From the NCBI GenBank assembly GCA_002849045.2, contig NCRO01000617.1:1-8161 (forward strand): 8,161 nucleotides of DNA, in the 5' to 3' direction. The stretch comes from Candidatus Sediminicultor secundus (GTDB taxonomy: Bacteria > Atribacterota > JS1 > SB-45 > 34-128). This document shows positions 1-6,268 of this stretch, piece by piece (position 1 is the stretch's first letter; each line of letters begins with the position of its first letter). Position numbers and translations under genes: made by a program. The notes beneath the pieces were generated by a model that saw only the letters and a list, made by a program, of their open reading frames with translations, was not told where the DNA came from and made no database searches.

Positions 1-1
1 A

Positions 2-589
2 ATTGAGGTAGTAAAATATTTTCCTGCTGAAGCATCAGGAGGATTACCACTTCTCAAATCTATGTCAGCACCTTATACCGGGATAAAATTTATTCCCACC
101 GGCGGGATAAATCAGAATAACTTATGTTCTTACTTGTCCAATAATAAAGTACTTGCCTGTGGTGGTAGTTGGATGGTAAAGACCGACCTTATTTCTTCGG
201 GTAATTTTGATGAGATTACCAGACTTACCAAGGAAGCTGTTTCTATAATGCTCGGTTTTGAGTTCGCCCATCTGGGAATAAATGAGGAAACCAAAGATAA
301 AGCTCTTAATTCTGCCAACCTACTTTCACGTCTTTTTTATTTTCCTATAAAAGAGGGAACAAGCTCTATTTTTGCTGGTTCAGGATTTGAGGTTATTAAA
401 AATAAGTATTTGGGGAAGCGCGGTCATATTGCCATAGCCACTAACAATATTCACAGGGCAATAGCCTACCTAAAAATGAAAGGTATTCCAGTTCTTCCGG
501 AGACTGCTAAAGAAAAGGAGGGCAAACTTAAAGCAATCTATTTAGATCAAGAAGTATCAGGATTTGCTATTCATCTTTTGCAAAAATAA
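2..589 (+). CDS. eda: KDPG/KHG aldolase with C-terminal VOC-like domain, 5' end outside window
   Basis: Class I aldolase that splits 2-keto-3-deoxy-6-phosphogluconate into pyruvate and glyceraldehyde-3-phosphate, or 4-hydroxy-2-oxoglutarate into pyruvate and glyoxylate; cytoplasmic. The reading frame is open from base 2, so the gene enters the window from the left and the ATG at 62 is internal. The visible protein has 195 residues. It begins in the active-site strand [10 protein letters not shown], where visible residue 5 aligns with the Schiff-base lysine (Lys133 of E. coli Eda). The phosphate-binding strand FIPTGGI and the GGSWM strand follow. From about visible residue 85 a second domain resembles the VOC/glyoxalase fold: FAHLGIN, then [18 protein letters not shown], and a last strand GFAIHLLQK. 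The two histidines at 90 and 142 sit where VOC proteins often bind metal, but I cannot confirm a metal site. Standard Eda ends before this extension. The KDG kinase starts 21 bases downstream, which supports the assignment. Confidence 0.9.
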   Translation: MEVVKYFPAEASGGLPLLKSMSAPYTGIKFIPTGGINQNNLCSYLSNNKVLACGGSWMVKTDLISSGNFDEITRLTKEAVSIMLGFEFAHLGINEETKDKALNSANLLSRLFYFPIKEGTSSIFAGSGFEVIKNKYLGKRGHIAIATNNIHRAIAYLKMKGIPVLPETAKEKEGKLKAIYLDQEVSGFAIHLLQK

Positions 590-609
590 TTTTTGAAAGG
601 GAGAAAACA

Positions 610-1638
610 ATGAAAAAGTATATTACTTTTGGGGAAATAATGTTGCGGCTTAAACCACCCAATTGGGAGAGATTTTTTCAGAGTCCTCTCCTGGAAGCTA
701 CCTTTGGAGGAGGGGAAGCAAATGTAGCCGTGGGTTTAGTCCGATTTGGTTTAAACGTTGCCTATGTTTCTGTAATCCCTAATAACTCAATCGGAGATGC
801 GTGTATTAGAGAACTGAGAAGGCATGGTGTAGATACTACACTTATTGTAAGAAAAGGAAACAGATTAGGTATCTACTTTTTAGAAGCCGGAGCTAATCAG
901 AGACCCTCCAAGGTTATTTACGATCGTTCTCATTCAGCTATTGCTGAAGCAAAACCTGGCGATATTAACTGGGATAAGGTATTTGACGGAGTAAGTTGGT
1001 TTCATATTAGCGGAATTACTCCGGCTATTTCTCTTTCAGCCTCAGAGCTTTCCTTGGAAGCAGTAAAAAAAGCGAGAGAAAAAGGCATTACTATTTCCTG
1101 TGATCTTAACTTTAGAAAAAAGTTATGGAAGTATGGGAAGCCTGCCCCCCAAGTAATGGGTGAGTTGGTTAAATATATTGATATTGCTATAGGAAATGAA
1201 GAGGACTGTCAGAAGTCTCTTGGGGTTAAAGTGGATGTGGATGTAGAGTCAGGAAGACTCCAAACAGAAAAGTATAGAAAATTGACCGATAGAGTTCTTA
1301 ATTTATATCCAAATATTAAAAAAATTGCTATAACTTTAAGAGAAAGCCATTCTGCAGACCATAACGGATGGTCAGCAGTGCTTAATAATCGGGAAGAGTT
1401 TATTATCTCAAAAAAGTATGAAATTAATAATATTATAGATAGGGTAGGAGGAGGAGATACTTTTGCCTCAGGTTTAATTTACGGTATTAATAACTTAGCC
1501 GATGATAAAGAGTCCCTTGAATTTGCGGTAGCAGCATCTTGCCTTATGCATTCTATTCCCGGTGATCTGCCTTTGCTTTCAGTTGAAGAGGTAAAAAACT
1601 TAGCTGGAGGAGCAACATCAGGCAGAGTGCAAAGGTAG
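610..1638 (+). CDS. kdgK: 2-keto-3-deoxygluconate kinase, PfkB family
   Basis: Cytoplasmic kinase predicted to phosphorylate 2-keto-3-deoxygluconate with ATP to KDPG, the substrate of the aldolase just upstream. The protein has 342 residues, normal for the family. The N-terminal strand [10 protein letters not shown] opens the Rossmann-like fold. PfkB signature 1 is the [15 protein letters not shown] stretch (residues 33-47). DLNFRKKLW (175-183) is typical of KDG kinases. PfkB signature 2 is [16 protein letters not shown] (about 277-292), with the anion-hole glycines and catalytic base Asp283 intact. The ATG at 610 follows an AAAGGGAG ribosome binding site at 596-603. The 21-base gap to eda suggests co-transcription, and the eda-kdgK pairing is common in uronate gene clusters. 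Other PfkB substrates such as ribose or fructose are less likely given the DLNFR motif and the context. Confidence 0.92.
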   Translation: MKKYITFGEIMLRLKPPNWERFFQSPLLEATFGGGEANVAVGLVRFGLNVAYVSVIPNNSIGDACIRELRRHGVDTTLIVRKGNRLGIYFLEAGANQRPSKVIYDRSHSAIAEAKPGDINWDKVFDGVSWFHISGITPAISLSASELSLEAVKKAREKGITISCDLNFRKKLWKYGKPAPQVMGELVKYIDIAIGNEEDCQKSLGVKVDVDVESGRLQTEKYRKLTDRVLNLYPNIKKIAITLRESHSADHNGWSAVLNNREEFIISKKYEINNIIDRVGGGDTFASGLIYGINNLADDKESLEFAVAASCLMHSIPGDLPLLSVEEVKNLAGGATSGRVQR

Positions 1639-1695
1639 GACTGTTACTAAAAATAAAAAACAGGTTAAGTTTTAGAATTAAGGTTAGGAGGATCT

Positions 1696-2676
1696 ATGTC
1701 TAACAAAAGGCCAAAAGTAGTAATAACTGATTGTGACCACCCTTCTGTAGAAATAGAAAAAGAAATATTAAGTGAAATTGATCCGGAGTTTGTTTTGGCT
1801 TACTGTAATACAGAGGATGAAGTGATAGAAGTAGCTCAGGATGCTGGTGGAATAATTAATCAATATGCACCTATAACCAGAAGAGTGATTGAATCATTAA
1901 AGAAATGCAAAGTTATTGCTCGCTACGGAGTGGGAGTGGATAATATTGATATAGAAGCAGCTACTGAATATGGGATTATCGTAGCGAATGTTCCGGATTA
2001 CTGTATTGATGAGGTCTCTACCCATACTATGGCTTTAATCATAGCCTGCGCACGAGGAATAACTTTACTTGATAGTAAAATAAGGGAGAAAAAATGGGAT
2101 TTTACTTTGGCCAAGCCTCTTTTTCGAACCAAAGGTAAAACTTTGGGTCTTTTTGGCTTGGGAAGGATTGCCAGAGCTGTAGCTCAAAAAGCTTCAGGAT
2201 TTGGCTTTAAAATTATAGCTTATGACCCCTATATTTCCAAAGTTAATGGGGAAATAAAACTGGTTAAATTTCCTCAATTATTATCTGATTCAGATTTTAT
2301 TTCCATTCATGCTCCCCTAACGGGCAAGACCAGACATTCCTTTGGAGAAAGTGAACTAAAGACTATGAAAAAAACTGCCTATTTAATAAATACTGCCCGA
2401 GGACCAATTATTGATGAAAGGAATCTTTATGTAGCCCTTAAGGAAAGATGGATTGCTGGAGCGGCTTTGGATGTGATGGAAAAAGAGCCACCTGATTGGG
2501 AAAATCTTTTACCAAAGTTAGATAATCTGATTATTACACCCCATATCTCTTTTTACTCAGAAGAATCCTATGTTGAGTTGAAGACCAAGACCGCCAAGGC
2601 AGTGCTTTCCGTTTTAAAAGGAGGATTGCCGAGGGCAATGGTTAACCCTCAAGCAGTAAATAAAAAGGTTATATAA
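1696..2676 (+). CDS. D-isomer-specific 2-hydroxyacid dehydrogenase (CtBP/phosphoglycerate dehydrogenase-like)
   Basis: NAD(P)-dependent oxidoreductase interconverting a 2-oxoacid and a D-2-hydroxyacid in the cytoplasm. It has 326 residues with the family's split catalytic domain. The substrate loop RYGVGVDNID spans residues 76-85. The Rossmann motif GLGRIA (154-159) carries alanine in place of the third glycine. Asp177 in AYDPY lies at the end of the second beta strand, which favours NAD(H) over NADP(H). The catalytic trio is complete: Arg235 in NTARGP, Glu264 in EKEPP and His283 in TPHIS. No C-terminal ACT domain follows, so this is not a long serine-pathway SerA. Sequence style is closest to bacterial CtBP-like, glyoxylate or 2-ketogluconate reductases. 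Start ATG follows AGGAGG (1686-1691) by only four bases. The gene lies 57 bases after kdgK and its stop codon overlaps the next ribosome binding site. The substrate is unknown; a 2-keto sugar acid is the natural guess from context. Confidence 0.85.
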   Translation: MSNKRPKVVITDCDHPSVEIEKEILSEIDPEFVLAYCNTEDEVIEVAQDAGGIINQYAPITRRVIESLKKCKVIARYGVGVDNIDIEAATEYGIIVANVPDYCIDEVSTHTMALIIACARGITLLDSKIREKKWDFTLAKPLFRTKGKTLGLFGLGRIARAVAQKASGFGFKIIAYDPYISKVNGEIKLVKFPQLLSDSDFISIHAPLTGKTRHSFGESELKTMKKTAYLINTARGPIIDERNLYVALKERWIAGAALDVMEKEPPDWENLLPKLDNLIITPHISFYSEESYVELKTKTAKAVLSVLKGGLPRAMVNPQAVNKKVI

Positions 2677-2688
2677 GGAGATAAATAG

Positions 2689-3435
2689 ATGAATTTAGTC
2701 AATAAAGTTGCTATAGTGACCGGTGCTGGTAGAGGCATAGGGAAGGCTATAGCTATAGCCTTAGCCCGGGAAGGGGCAAATATAATTGCTATCGATGTTG
2801 ATATTCAAACGGCTGAAGAAGTAGCCAAGGAAATTAAATCCTTGGACCGGCAAGCTTTAGCCATCCAGGTAGATGTTTCAGATAGTAAAGAAGTTAATCG
2901 AATGGTACAATTGGTCCTTAAGAAATTTAAACGAGTTGATATTTTGGTAAACAATGCCGCAATTATAAAGCGTGGTTCGATAGAGGATCTTACAGAAGAA
3001 GATTGGGATAGGGTTATGGATGTAAATCTTAAAGGTGCTTTCAATTGTACAAAAGCAGTTGTAGGAACTATGAAGAAACAGAGATACGGAAAGATTGTAA
3101 ATATATCCTCTATTGCAGGAAAGATTGGAGACCTTGCTTCTGCTCCTTGCTACGGGGCCTCTAAGGCAGGCATGACTTGCCTGGCGAAGTCGTTGGCCAG
3201 AGAATTAGCATCGTATAATATAAATGTCAATGTCGTCGCACCCCATGCCATTGAAACAGATATGAGCAAGGAATGGTCAGAAGAGAAAAGGAAAAGCATT
3301 ATTGCAGATATTCCACTTGGTCGATTAGGAGAACCTGAGGATGTTGCAGAAGCGGTGGTATTCTTGGTTTCAGACAAAGCAAAATTCATAACTGGTGAAG
3401 TTCTGGATGTAAATGGCGGATGTTTAATGGATTAA
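2689..3435 (+). CDS. SDR family oxidoreductase (KduD/FabG-like), probably sugar-acid dehydrogenase
   Basis: Classical short-chain dehydrogenase of 248 residues, the usual length. The cofactor motif TGAGRGIG occupies residues 11-18. Asp36 at the end of the second strand (AIDVD) predicts NAD(H) preference. Asn113 in DVNLKG, Ser141 in NISSIAG, Tyr155 and Lys159 (YGASK) form the catalytic tetrad. Two family positions are unusual: NNAA at 88-91 instead of NNAG, and APHAIETDM at 184-192 with His where APG is normal. Its ribosome binding site AAGGAG (2675-2680) overlaps the stop codon of the preceding dehydrogenase, so the two are probably translated from one mRNA. Beside KDG kinase and KDPG aldolase, a KduD-type role (2-keto-3-deoxygluconate 5-dehydrogenase) or oxidation of another sugar acid is plausible. 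A fatty-acid FabG role is unlikely because no fatty-acid genes are nearby. Exact substrate cannot be read from sequence. Confidence 0.85.
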   Translation: MNLVNKVAIVTGAGRGIGKAIAIALAREGANIIAIDVDIQTAEEVAKEIKSLDRQALAIQVDVSDSKEVNRMVQLVLKKFKRVDILVNNAAIIKRGSIEDLTEEDWDRVMDVNLKGAFNCTKAVVGTMKKQRYGKIVNISSIAGKIGDLASAPCYGASKAGMTCLAKSLARELASYNINVNVVAPHAIETDMSKEWSEEKRKSIIADIPLGRLGEPEDVAEAVVFLVSDKAKFITGEVLDVNGGCLMD

Positions 3436-3466
3436 TGTCTTAAATCAAAATACCCAAAAAATAAAA

Positions 3467-3476
3467 AAGGAGGTGA
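3467..3476 (+). promoter_or_regulatory. Orphan strong Shine-Dalgarno sequence without an ATG
   Basis: AAGGAGGTGA, a full match to the anti-Shine-Dalgarno core, lies about 30 bases after the SDR stop. No ATG follows at usable distance. The only in-range option is a rare ATT at 3485, which would give a six-residue peptide ending in TAA. The TAXI gene has its own GGAGG site at 3534-3538, so this one does not serve it. It may be a relic of a lost gene or a leader element. Confidence 0.5.
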
Positions 3477-3544
3477 AAAACAACATTAAAAAAAGTACAA
3501 GTTAAGTTCCTGAAAAAAAATAAAATTTATTATGGAGGTTTATA

Positions 3545-4450
3545 ATGTTAAAGAAATGTGTTATTTTATTACTAATAATTAGTTTATTGGTAATGTGTGG
3601 TGTTGCTGTTAGCGCTAAGACTTTTATTAGATTAGCTACAGCGGGATCAGGAGGTAATTACTACCGTTTGGGTGCGGGTATGGCTTCATTATGGAATGAT
3701 CTATTTCCAGATTTGCAGGTTTCGATACAAGCGACTAAAGGTAGCGCAAATAATGTTGATTTATTAGCAGATAAGGAAGTAGAGATTTCATTCTTAAGTG
3801 CTAATCCAGCCTATCAATCCTATAATAATGTTGGTCAGTGGGCTGATCGTGAAAAGGATCGCTACAAGGGAATGAGATTTGTATCCCACGTATATCCCAA
3901 TCCGCAAAATTTTGTAGCTATGGAGTGGGCACCGGACATTAAAAGCGTACGTGACCTAAAAGGTAAACGAGTTTCCGTTGGCATGCTAGGGAGTACTGGT
4001 GAAAATTATTGGAAACAAATTATGGAAGTACTTGGTTGGACTTACGATGATATTATTGAGGAGTTTACTGTACATCAAACGTGTATAGACCAAGTCCGTA
4101 ATCGTCAAATTGATGCTGCAATTTGGCCAGATGCTGCTGGATCAGCGAGTTATACCGAGATGATGCAAACCGGATTTGCTCGATTTGTAGACATAGATGA
4201 TGATATTATTGAGGCTATGACAAAAGAAATGGACTTCCCCTTTACTCTTCCTGCTGGGGCTTTTCCCGGGCAAGATAAACCAGTAAAAACCTTCGCTGGC
4301 TCGGCTGTATTGGCTGCTCGAGAAGATGTTCCTGAAGATATAATTTACAAGCTTATCAAGTCTATGTATGAAAATCAAGAGTTTTTAATAAACGTGCATC
4401 CGATTACGAAATATATGGTTTTAGAACAAGCCCTAAAAGGGCCAATGTAA
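3545..4450 (+). CDS. TAXI family TRAP transporter solute-binding subunit, 3' truncated
   Basis: Extracytoplasmic binding protein of a tripartite ATP-independent periplasmic (TRAP) transporter, TAXI subtype, which captures an organic or sugar acid and hands it to a membrane permease driven by an ion gradient. It starts with a signal peptide: KK, a hydrophobic stretch at residues 6-20, and a likely signal peptidase I site after AVSA (residue 24). The Cys at 18 lacks a proper lipobox. Family features are IRLATAGSGGNYYRLGAGMA at the mature N terminus, ATKGSANNVDLLADKEVEIS (about residues 62-81), and GMLGSTGE (about 147-154). Start ATG follows GGAGG at 3534-3538. The protein ends at residue 301 as LEQALKGPM. 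Relatives normally continue about 20 residues past the ALKG position with a segment like PLHPGAxxYYxE. The stop is reached just after the sequence switches to the antisense of the uxaE-like gene. The TRAP membrane subunits expected next are absent. Cargo is probably a hexuronate or aldonate, from the neighbours. Confidence 0.88.
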   Translation: MLKKCVILLLIISLLVMCGVAVSAKTFIRLATAGSGGNYYRLGAGMASLWNDLFPDLQVSIQATKGSANNVDLLADKEVEISFLSANPAYQSYNNVGQWADREKDRYKGMRFVSHVYPNPQNFVAMEWAPDIKSVRDLKGKRVSVGMLGSTGENYWKQIMEVLGWTYDDIIEEFTVHQTCIDQVRNRQIDAAIWPDAAGSASYTEMMQTGFARFVDIDDDIIEAMTKEMDFPFTLPAGAFPGQDKPVKTFAGSAVLAAREDVPEDIIYKLIKSMYENQEFLINVHPITKYMVLEQALKGPM

Positions 4451-4929
4451 CCTGCCTCGAAACAACCCCATAGTGTATCATCTAAAACTTTCTGCCAATC
4501 TCTCTCAGTTCGAGCCATCTCCCTAACCGACTGCTGAGCTAAAATCGGAAAAATATCTTTACCTTGGAAAGCCTGAAGATGGGCTGGAGTAGCTATTCCC
4601 AAGCGATCTCCGGTGCCAAAAGAAGCCCGTAGACCACAAAAAGAAGGATTGAGGTAAGGAAATATTCCTCGCAGTAAATTAAGATTACGGTGATCTAAGT
4701 AACATCTCTTTACTATCAGTTCATCTTTATCAATTTTGATTTCTTCTAAATTATTACCTTCAAAATCTTTACAAATTCCATGAGTACCAATAACTATTAA
4801 ATATTTATTGTGATCATCTTTTGCCATAAAAAAGTAATTTTTTTTTTCTGATTTTATAGAAGATATATAGGCCTCATATCTATCACCATAACACTTATTG
4901 AATAAGTGCAAAATATCTTTTTTGCTCAT
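4375..4929 (-). CDS. uxaE: Tagaturonate epimerase (UxaE)-like protein, truncated after its N-terminal third
   Basis: UxaE epimerises tagaturonate to fructuronate in the galacturonate pathway. The call rests on the block at residues 98-161: GLRASFGTGDRLGIATPAHL, then FPILAQQSVREMARTERDW, then VLDDTLWGCFEAGY. From memory this matches the Thermotoga-type UxaE family closely. Those proteins are roughly 480 residues long; here the homologous part stops near residue 161-165. The last 18-20 residues, ending IKNS, are the reverse strand of the TAXI gene and look unrelated to the family. In full-length members a GADADH-like segment follows the GY motif, and it is missing here. The start ATG at 4929 is preceded by AAAGGAG (4936-4942), and a good promoter lies at 5012-5040. 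A fragment this short is unlikely to be active. Family assignment is fairly sure; whether the truncation exists in the organism is not. Confidence 0.75.
   Translation of the reverse strand: MSKKDILHLFNKCYGDRYEAYISSIKSEKKNYFFMAKDDHNKYLIVIGTHGICKDFEGNNLEEIKIDKDELIVKRCYLDHRNLNLLRGIFPYLNPSFCGLRASFGTGDRLGIATPAHLQAFQGKDIFPILAQQSVREMARTERDWQKVLDDTLWGCFEAGYIGPFRACSKTIYFVIGCTFIKNS
4435..4444. other. Breakpoint joining the 3' parts of two truncated genes tail to tail
   Basis: Homology of the TAXI protein ends at its ALKG motif (codons to 4441). Homology of the UxaE-like protein, read on the other strand, ends at 4443-4435 (GYIG, possibly PF). The run AAAAGGG at 4435-4441 can be assigned to either gene, so the join may involve a few bases of microhomology. 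It could be a genomic inversion with deletion, a multiple-displacement-amplification chimera or an assembly error. Confidence 0.7.
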
Positions 4930-4970
4930 AAAATTCTCCTTTTAAACTAAAATAATCTCATTTGGTTTTC

Positions 4971-5009
4971 ATACACTAACACTTTTGTTGTTTTTTTGTT
5001 TTAGTGTAT
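4971..5009. promoter_or_regulatory. Candidate operator: perfect 9-bp inverted repeat over the uxaE start site
   Basis: ATACACTAA at 4971-4979 and its exact reverse complement TTAGTGTAT at 5001-5009 are separated by 21 bases. The expected uxaE transcription start (about 5005, reading leftwards) falls in the right arm, so a bound protein would block initiation. It could instead form a stem-loop at the 5' end of the leader. The regulator is unknown; no regulator gene lies in the window. Confidence 0.5.
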
Positions 5010-5011
5010 CC

Positions 5012-5040
5012 ATTATAAGATATTTTCCCTTTTAAAACAA
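5012..5040 (-). promoter_or_regulatory. Sigma70-like promoter for the uxaE-like gene
   Basis: On the - strand, TTGTTT (5040-5035) is followed after exactly 17 bases by a perfect TATAAT (5017-5012). Spacing is optimal and the -10 box is consensus. Transcription would begin near 5005 and leave a leader of about 75 bases before the ATG at 4929. Confidence 0.65.
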
Positions 5041-5163
5041 GGCTTTTCTAATGCTTTTTATATATTGACCTCTCAAATAAAAATTTCAAATTTACTTCCT
5101 TGTGGTAAGTTTTTCTTCCGTTACAGGTTGGACTGGCACTCGCGGAAAGTAGAGTTGAGACAC

Positions 5164-5174
5164 TTAGTTTCATA
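5164..5174. repeat. Left arm of an 11-bp inverted repeat (TTAGTTTCATA)
   Basis: TTAGTTTCATA here is the exact reverse complement of TATGAAACTAA at 5249-5259, with 74 bases between. It also matches a half of the palindromic motif at 5242-5259, so it may be an extra half-site for the same DNA-binding protein. Confidence 0.4.
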
Positions 5175-5228
5175 CTTTTATTAGCTATAACATTAATTTT
5201 GTAATTAGATGATAAAATACTTCCTAGA

Positions 5229-5259
5229 GAATATATTCTATTGGTTTTATGAAACTAAT
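5229..5259. promoter_or_regulatory. Two adjacent palindromes, possible regulator binding sites
   Basis: AGAATATATTCT at 5229-5240 is a perfect 12-bp palindrome. Directly after it, TTGGTTTTATGAAACTAA (5242-5259) is an imperfect palindrome that agrees with its own reverse complement at 14 of 18 positions. The sequence at 4962-4979 (TTGGTTTTCATACACTAA) matches this 18-mer at 14 of 18 positions and overlaps the left arm of the uxaE inverted repeat. Repetition of one motif at two places in one intergenic region suggests an operator pair, but A+T richness raises the chance background. Confidence 0.4.
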
Positions 5260-5369
5260 AATAACAGCTCGCAATTAGCTATAAAAATAATTTAAAAACT
5301 TTTTTTAAAAATCAAGAAATAACTAAAATTCTCATTCTTTAAAAACTATTTTTATTGTGAAAGAAGCTA

Positions 5370-6185
5370 TTAATTAATATTCAATTTATTTAATGCTTCA
5401 ATAGTAAGGCGGGCGCAATTATCCGGATCAGGCAAAGGAAGTGTCTCCGCGGATACATATCCCTGGTAACCTATCTTTTTTAAAGTTTGAACTATCTTCG
5501 CAAAATCCAGATGACCGTAGCCGGGTACCCACCGGTTACTGTCTGCAAAGTGGACATGGGTAATATAGTCTTTAGCTTGGATAATACTATTATAAATAGA
5601 AATTTCTTCTATATTCATATGAAAAGTATCTGCTAATAGCCCTAAATTTGATGCTCCTACTCTCTTAATAAATTCAATTCCCTCGTTTAGGGTATTAATA
5701 AAATTTCTCTCGTATCTATTTAGCGGTTCTAAAGTAAGTCGGACATTGTATTCTTTTGCAAATTCTGTACATTTTCTCAAACAATCAATAGCCCATTCTT
5801 CGGCATCTGTTTTGTTCACACCTTCTTCGATTTTTCCCATTATTGAGCCGATAGTTACCTGGGAATTAAAATGGGAAGCAAAAATTATCTGGTCTTTTAT
5901 TCTTTTAACTGCCATTTTCCTAACAACTTCATTGGAATCGGAAAAACTTAAACCCTCCTCCGTATAAGCTTGCCCTGTCCCTATAGTGGGGACTTCTAAA
6001 TTATTTTCTTTTATTACCTTAATAACATTTTCCACATTTAAATCTTTTGGATTTCCAACATGCAATTCTGCACCGTCAAAACCCAAGCTCGCAATTTTTT
6101 CTATATTCTCTTCTAAATTTATTTTAAAATCCAAGACTGAAAATATGGTTGATGCATTTGAAACTACTATGCTTTTTTTCATCAT
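5370..6185 (-). CDS. Sugar (phosphate) isomerase/epimerase, tagatose 3-epimerase-like TIM barrel
   Basis: Member of the xylose isomerase-like TIM barrel superfamily (AP endonuclease 2 fold), acting on a free or phosphorylated keto sugar or sugar acid in the cytoplasm. It has 271 residues. The metal ligands of D-tagatose 3-epimerase (Glu152, Asp185, His211, Glu246 in the Pseudomonas cichorii enzyme, from memory) all appear one residue later: Glu153 in TLEPLNRYE, Asp186 in LLADTFHM, His212 in HVHFADSNR and Glu247 in SAETLP. Substrate-contacting His189 and Arg218 are also kept, so the enzyme should be catalytically competent. The GHLDF motif at 234-238 is typical. Start is ATG at 6185 (a second ATG follows directly) after AGGAG at 6196-6192. 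It lies 149 bases after the SDR gene on the same strand. Substrate is unknown: ketohexose, pentulose, 2-keto-uronate or hydroxypyruvate-type isomerisation are all possible. Confidence 0.85.
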   Translation of the reverse strand: MMKKSIVVSNASTIFSVLDFKINLEENIEKIASLGFDGAELHVGNPKDLNVENVIKVIKENNLEVPTIGTGQAYTEEGLSFSDSNEVVRKMAVKRIKDQIIFASHFNSQVTIGSIMGKIEEGVNKTDAEEWAIDCLRKCTEFAKEYNVRLTLEPLNRYERNFINTLNEGIEFIKRVGASNLGLLADTFHMNIEEISIYNSIIQAKDYITHVHFADSNRWVPGYGHLDFAKIVQTLKKIGYQGYVSAETLPLPDPDNCARLTIEALNKLNIN

Positions 6186-6230
6186 TAAATACTCCTGTTT
6201 TTATTTATAATATTTACCTTTTCATTAATC

Positions 6231-6268
6231 ACGAAATTTTACAATTATATCTCTTTTTTACATTTCGT
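6231..6268. promoter_or_regulatory. Weak promoter/inverted repeat upstream of the epimerase gene
   Basis: The 149-base gap between the SDR and epimerase genes has a consensus TATAAT on the - strand (6249-6244), about 60 bases before the epimerase ATG. No good -35 box sits 16-18 bases upstream. ACGAAAT (6231-6237) and ATTTCGT (6262-6268) form a 7-bp inverted repeat flanking this -10 box, as an operator might. Treat as a possible internal promoter only. Confidence 0.3.

Larger units (their letters stand above)
4930..5369. promoter_or_regulatory. 440-bp AT-rich intergenic region with promoter, palindromes and a G+C-rich island
   Basis: No gene of useful length is visible on either strand. From left to right it holds the uxaE ribosome binding site, an inverted repeat and promoter (4971-5040), a 46-bp patch with about half G+C (5115-5160), and a set of palindromic motifs (5164-5259). 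An A/T-only potential hairpin lies at 5291-5309. Outside the island, composition is strongly A+T. Since the epimerase gene at 5370-6185 reads toward it, the right end should hold that gene's terminator, but I find no G+C-stemmed hairpin with a T run. Confidence 0.6.

Noticed and set aside
62..64. ATG as the start of the aldolase gene
   Set aside because: Upstream in-frame codons encode the [10 protein letters not shown] active-site strand, so this Met is internal and the gene begins outside the window.
1641..1663. Inverted repeat CTGTT / AACAG between kdgK and the dehydrogenase
   Set aside because: Only five pairs across a 13-base loop with no T run; chance occurrence is likely and the genes look co-transcribed.
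2805..3389. Two 79-codon open frames on the - strand inside the SDR gene
   Set aside because: They mirror a well-conserved SDR, have no ribosome binding sites and show no recognisable motifs.
5291..5309. Hairpin TTTAAAAA / TTTTTAAA as terminator of the epimerase gene
   Set aside because: The stem is only A-T pairs with a 3-base loop and lies in A+T-rich DNA; too weak to call an intrinsic terminator.
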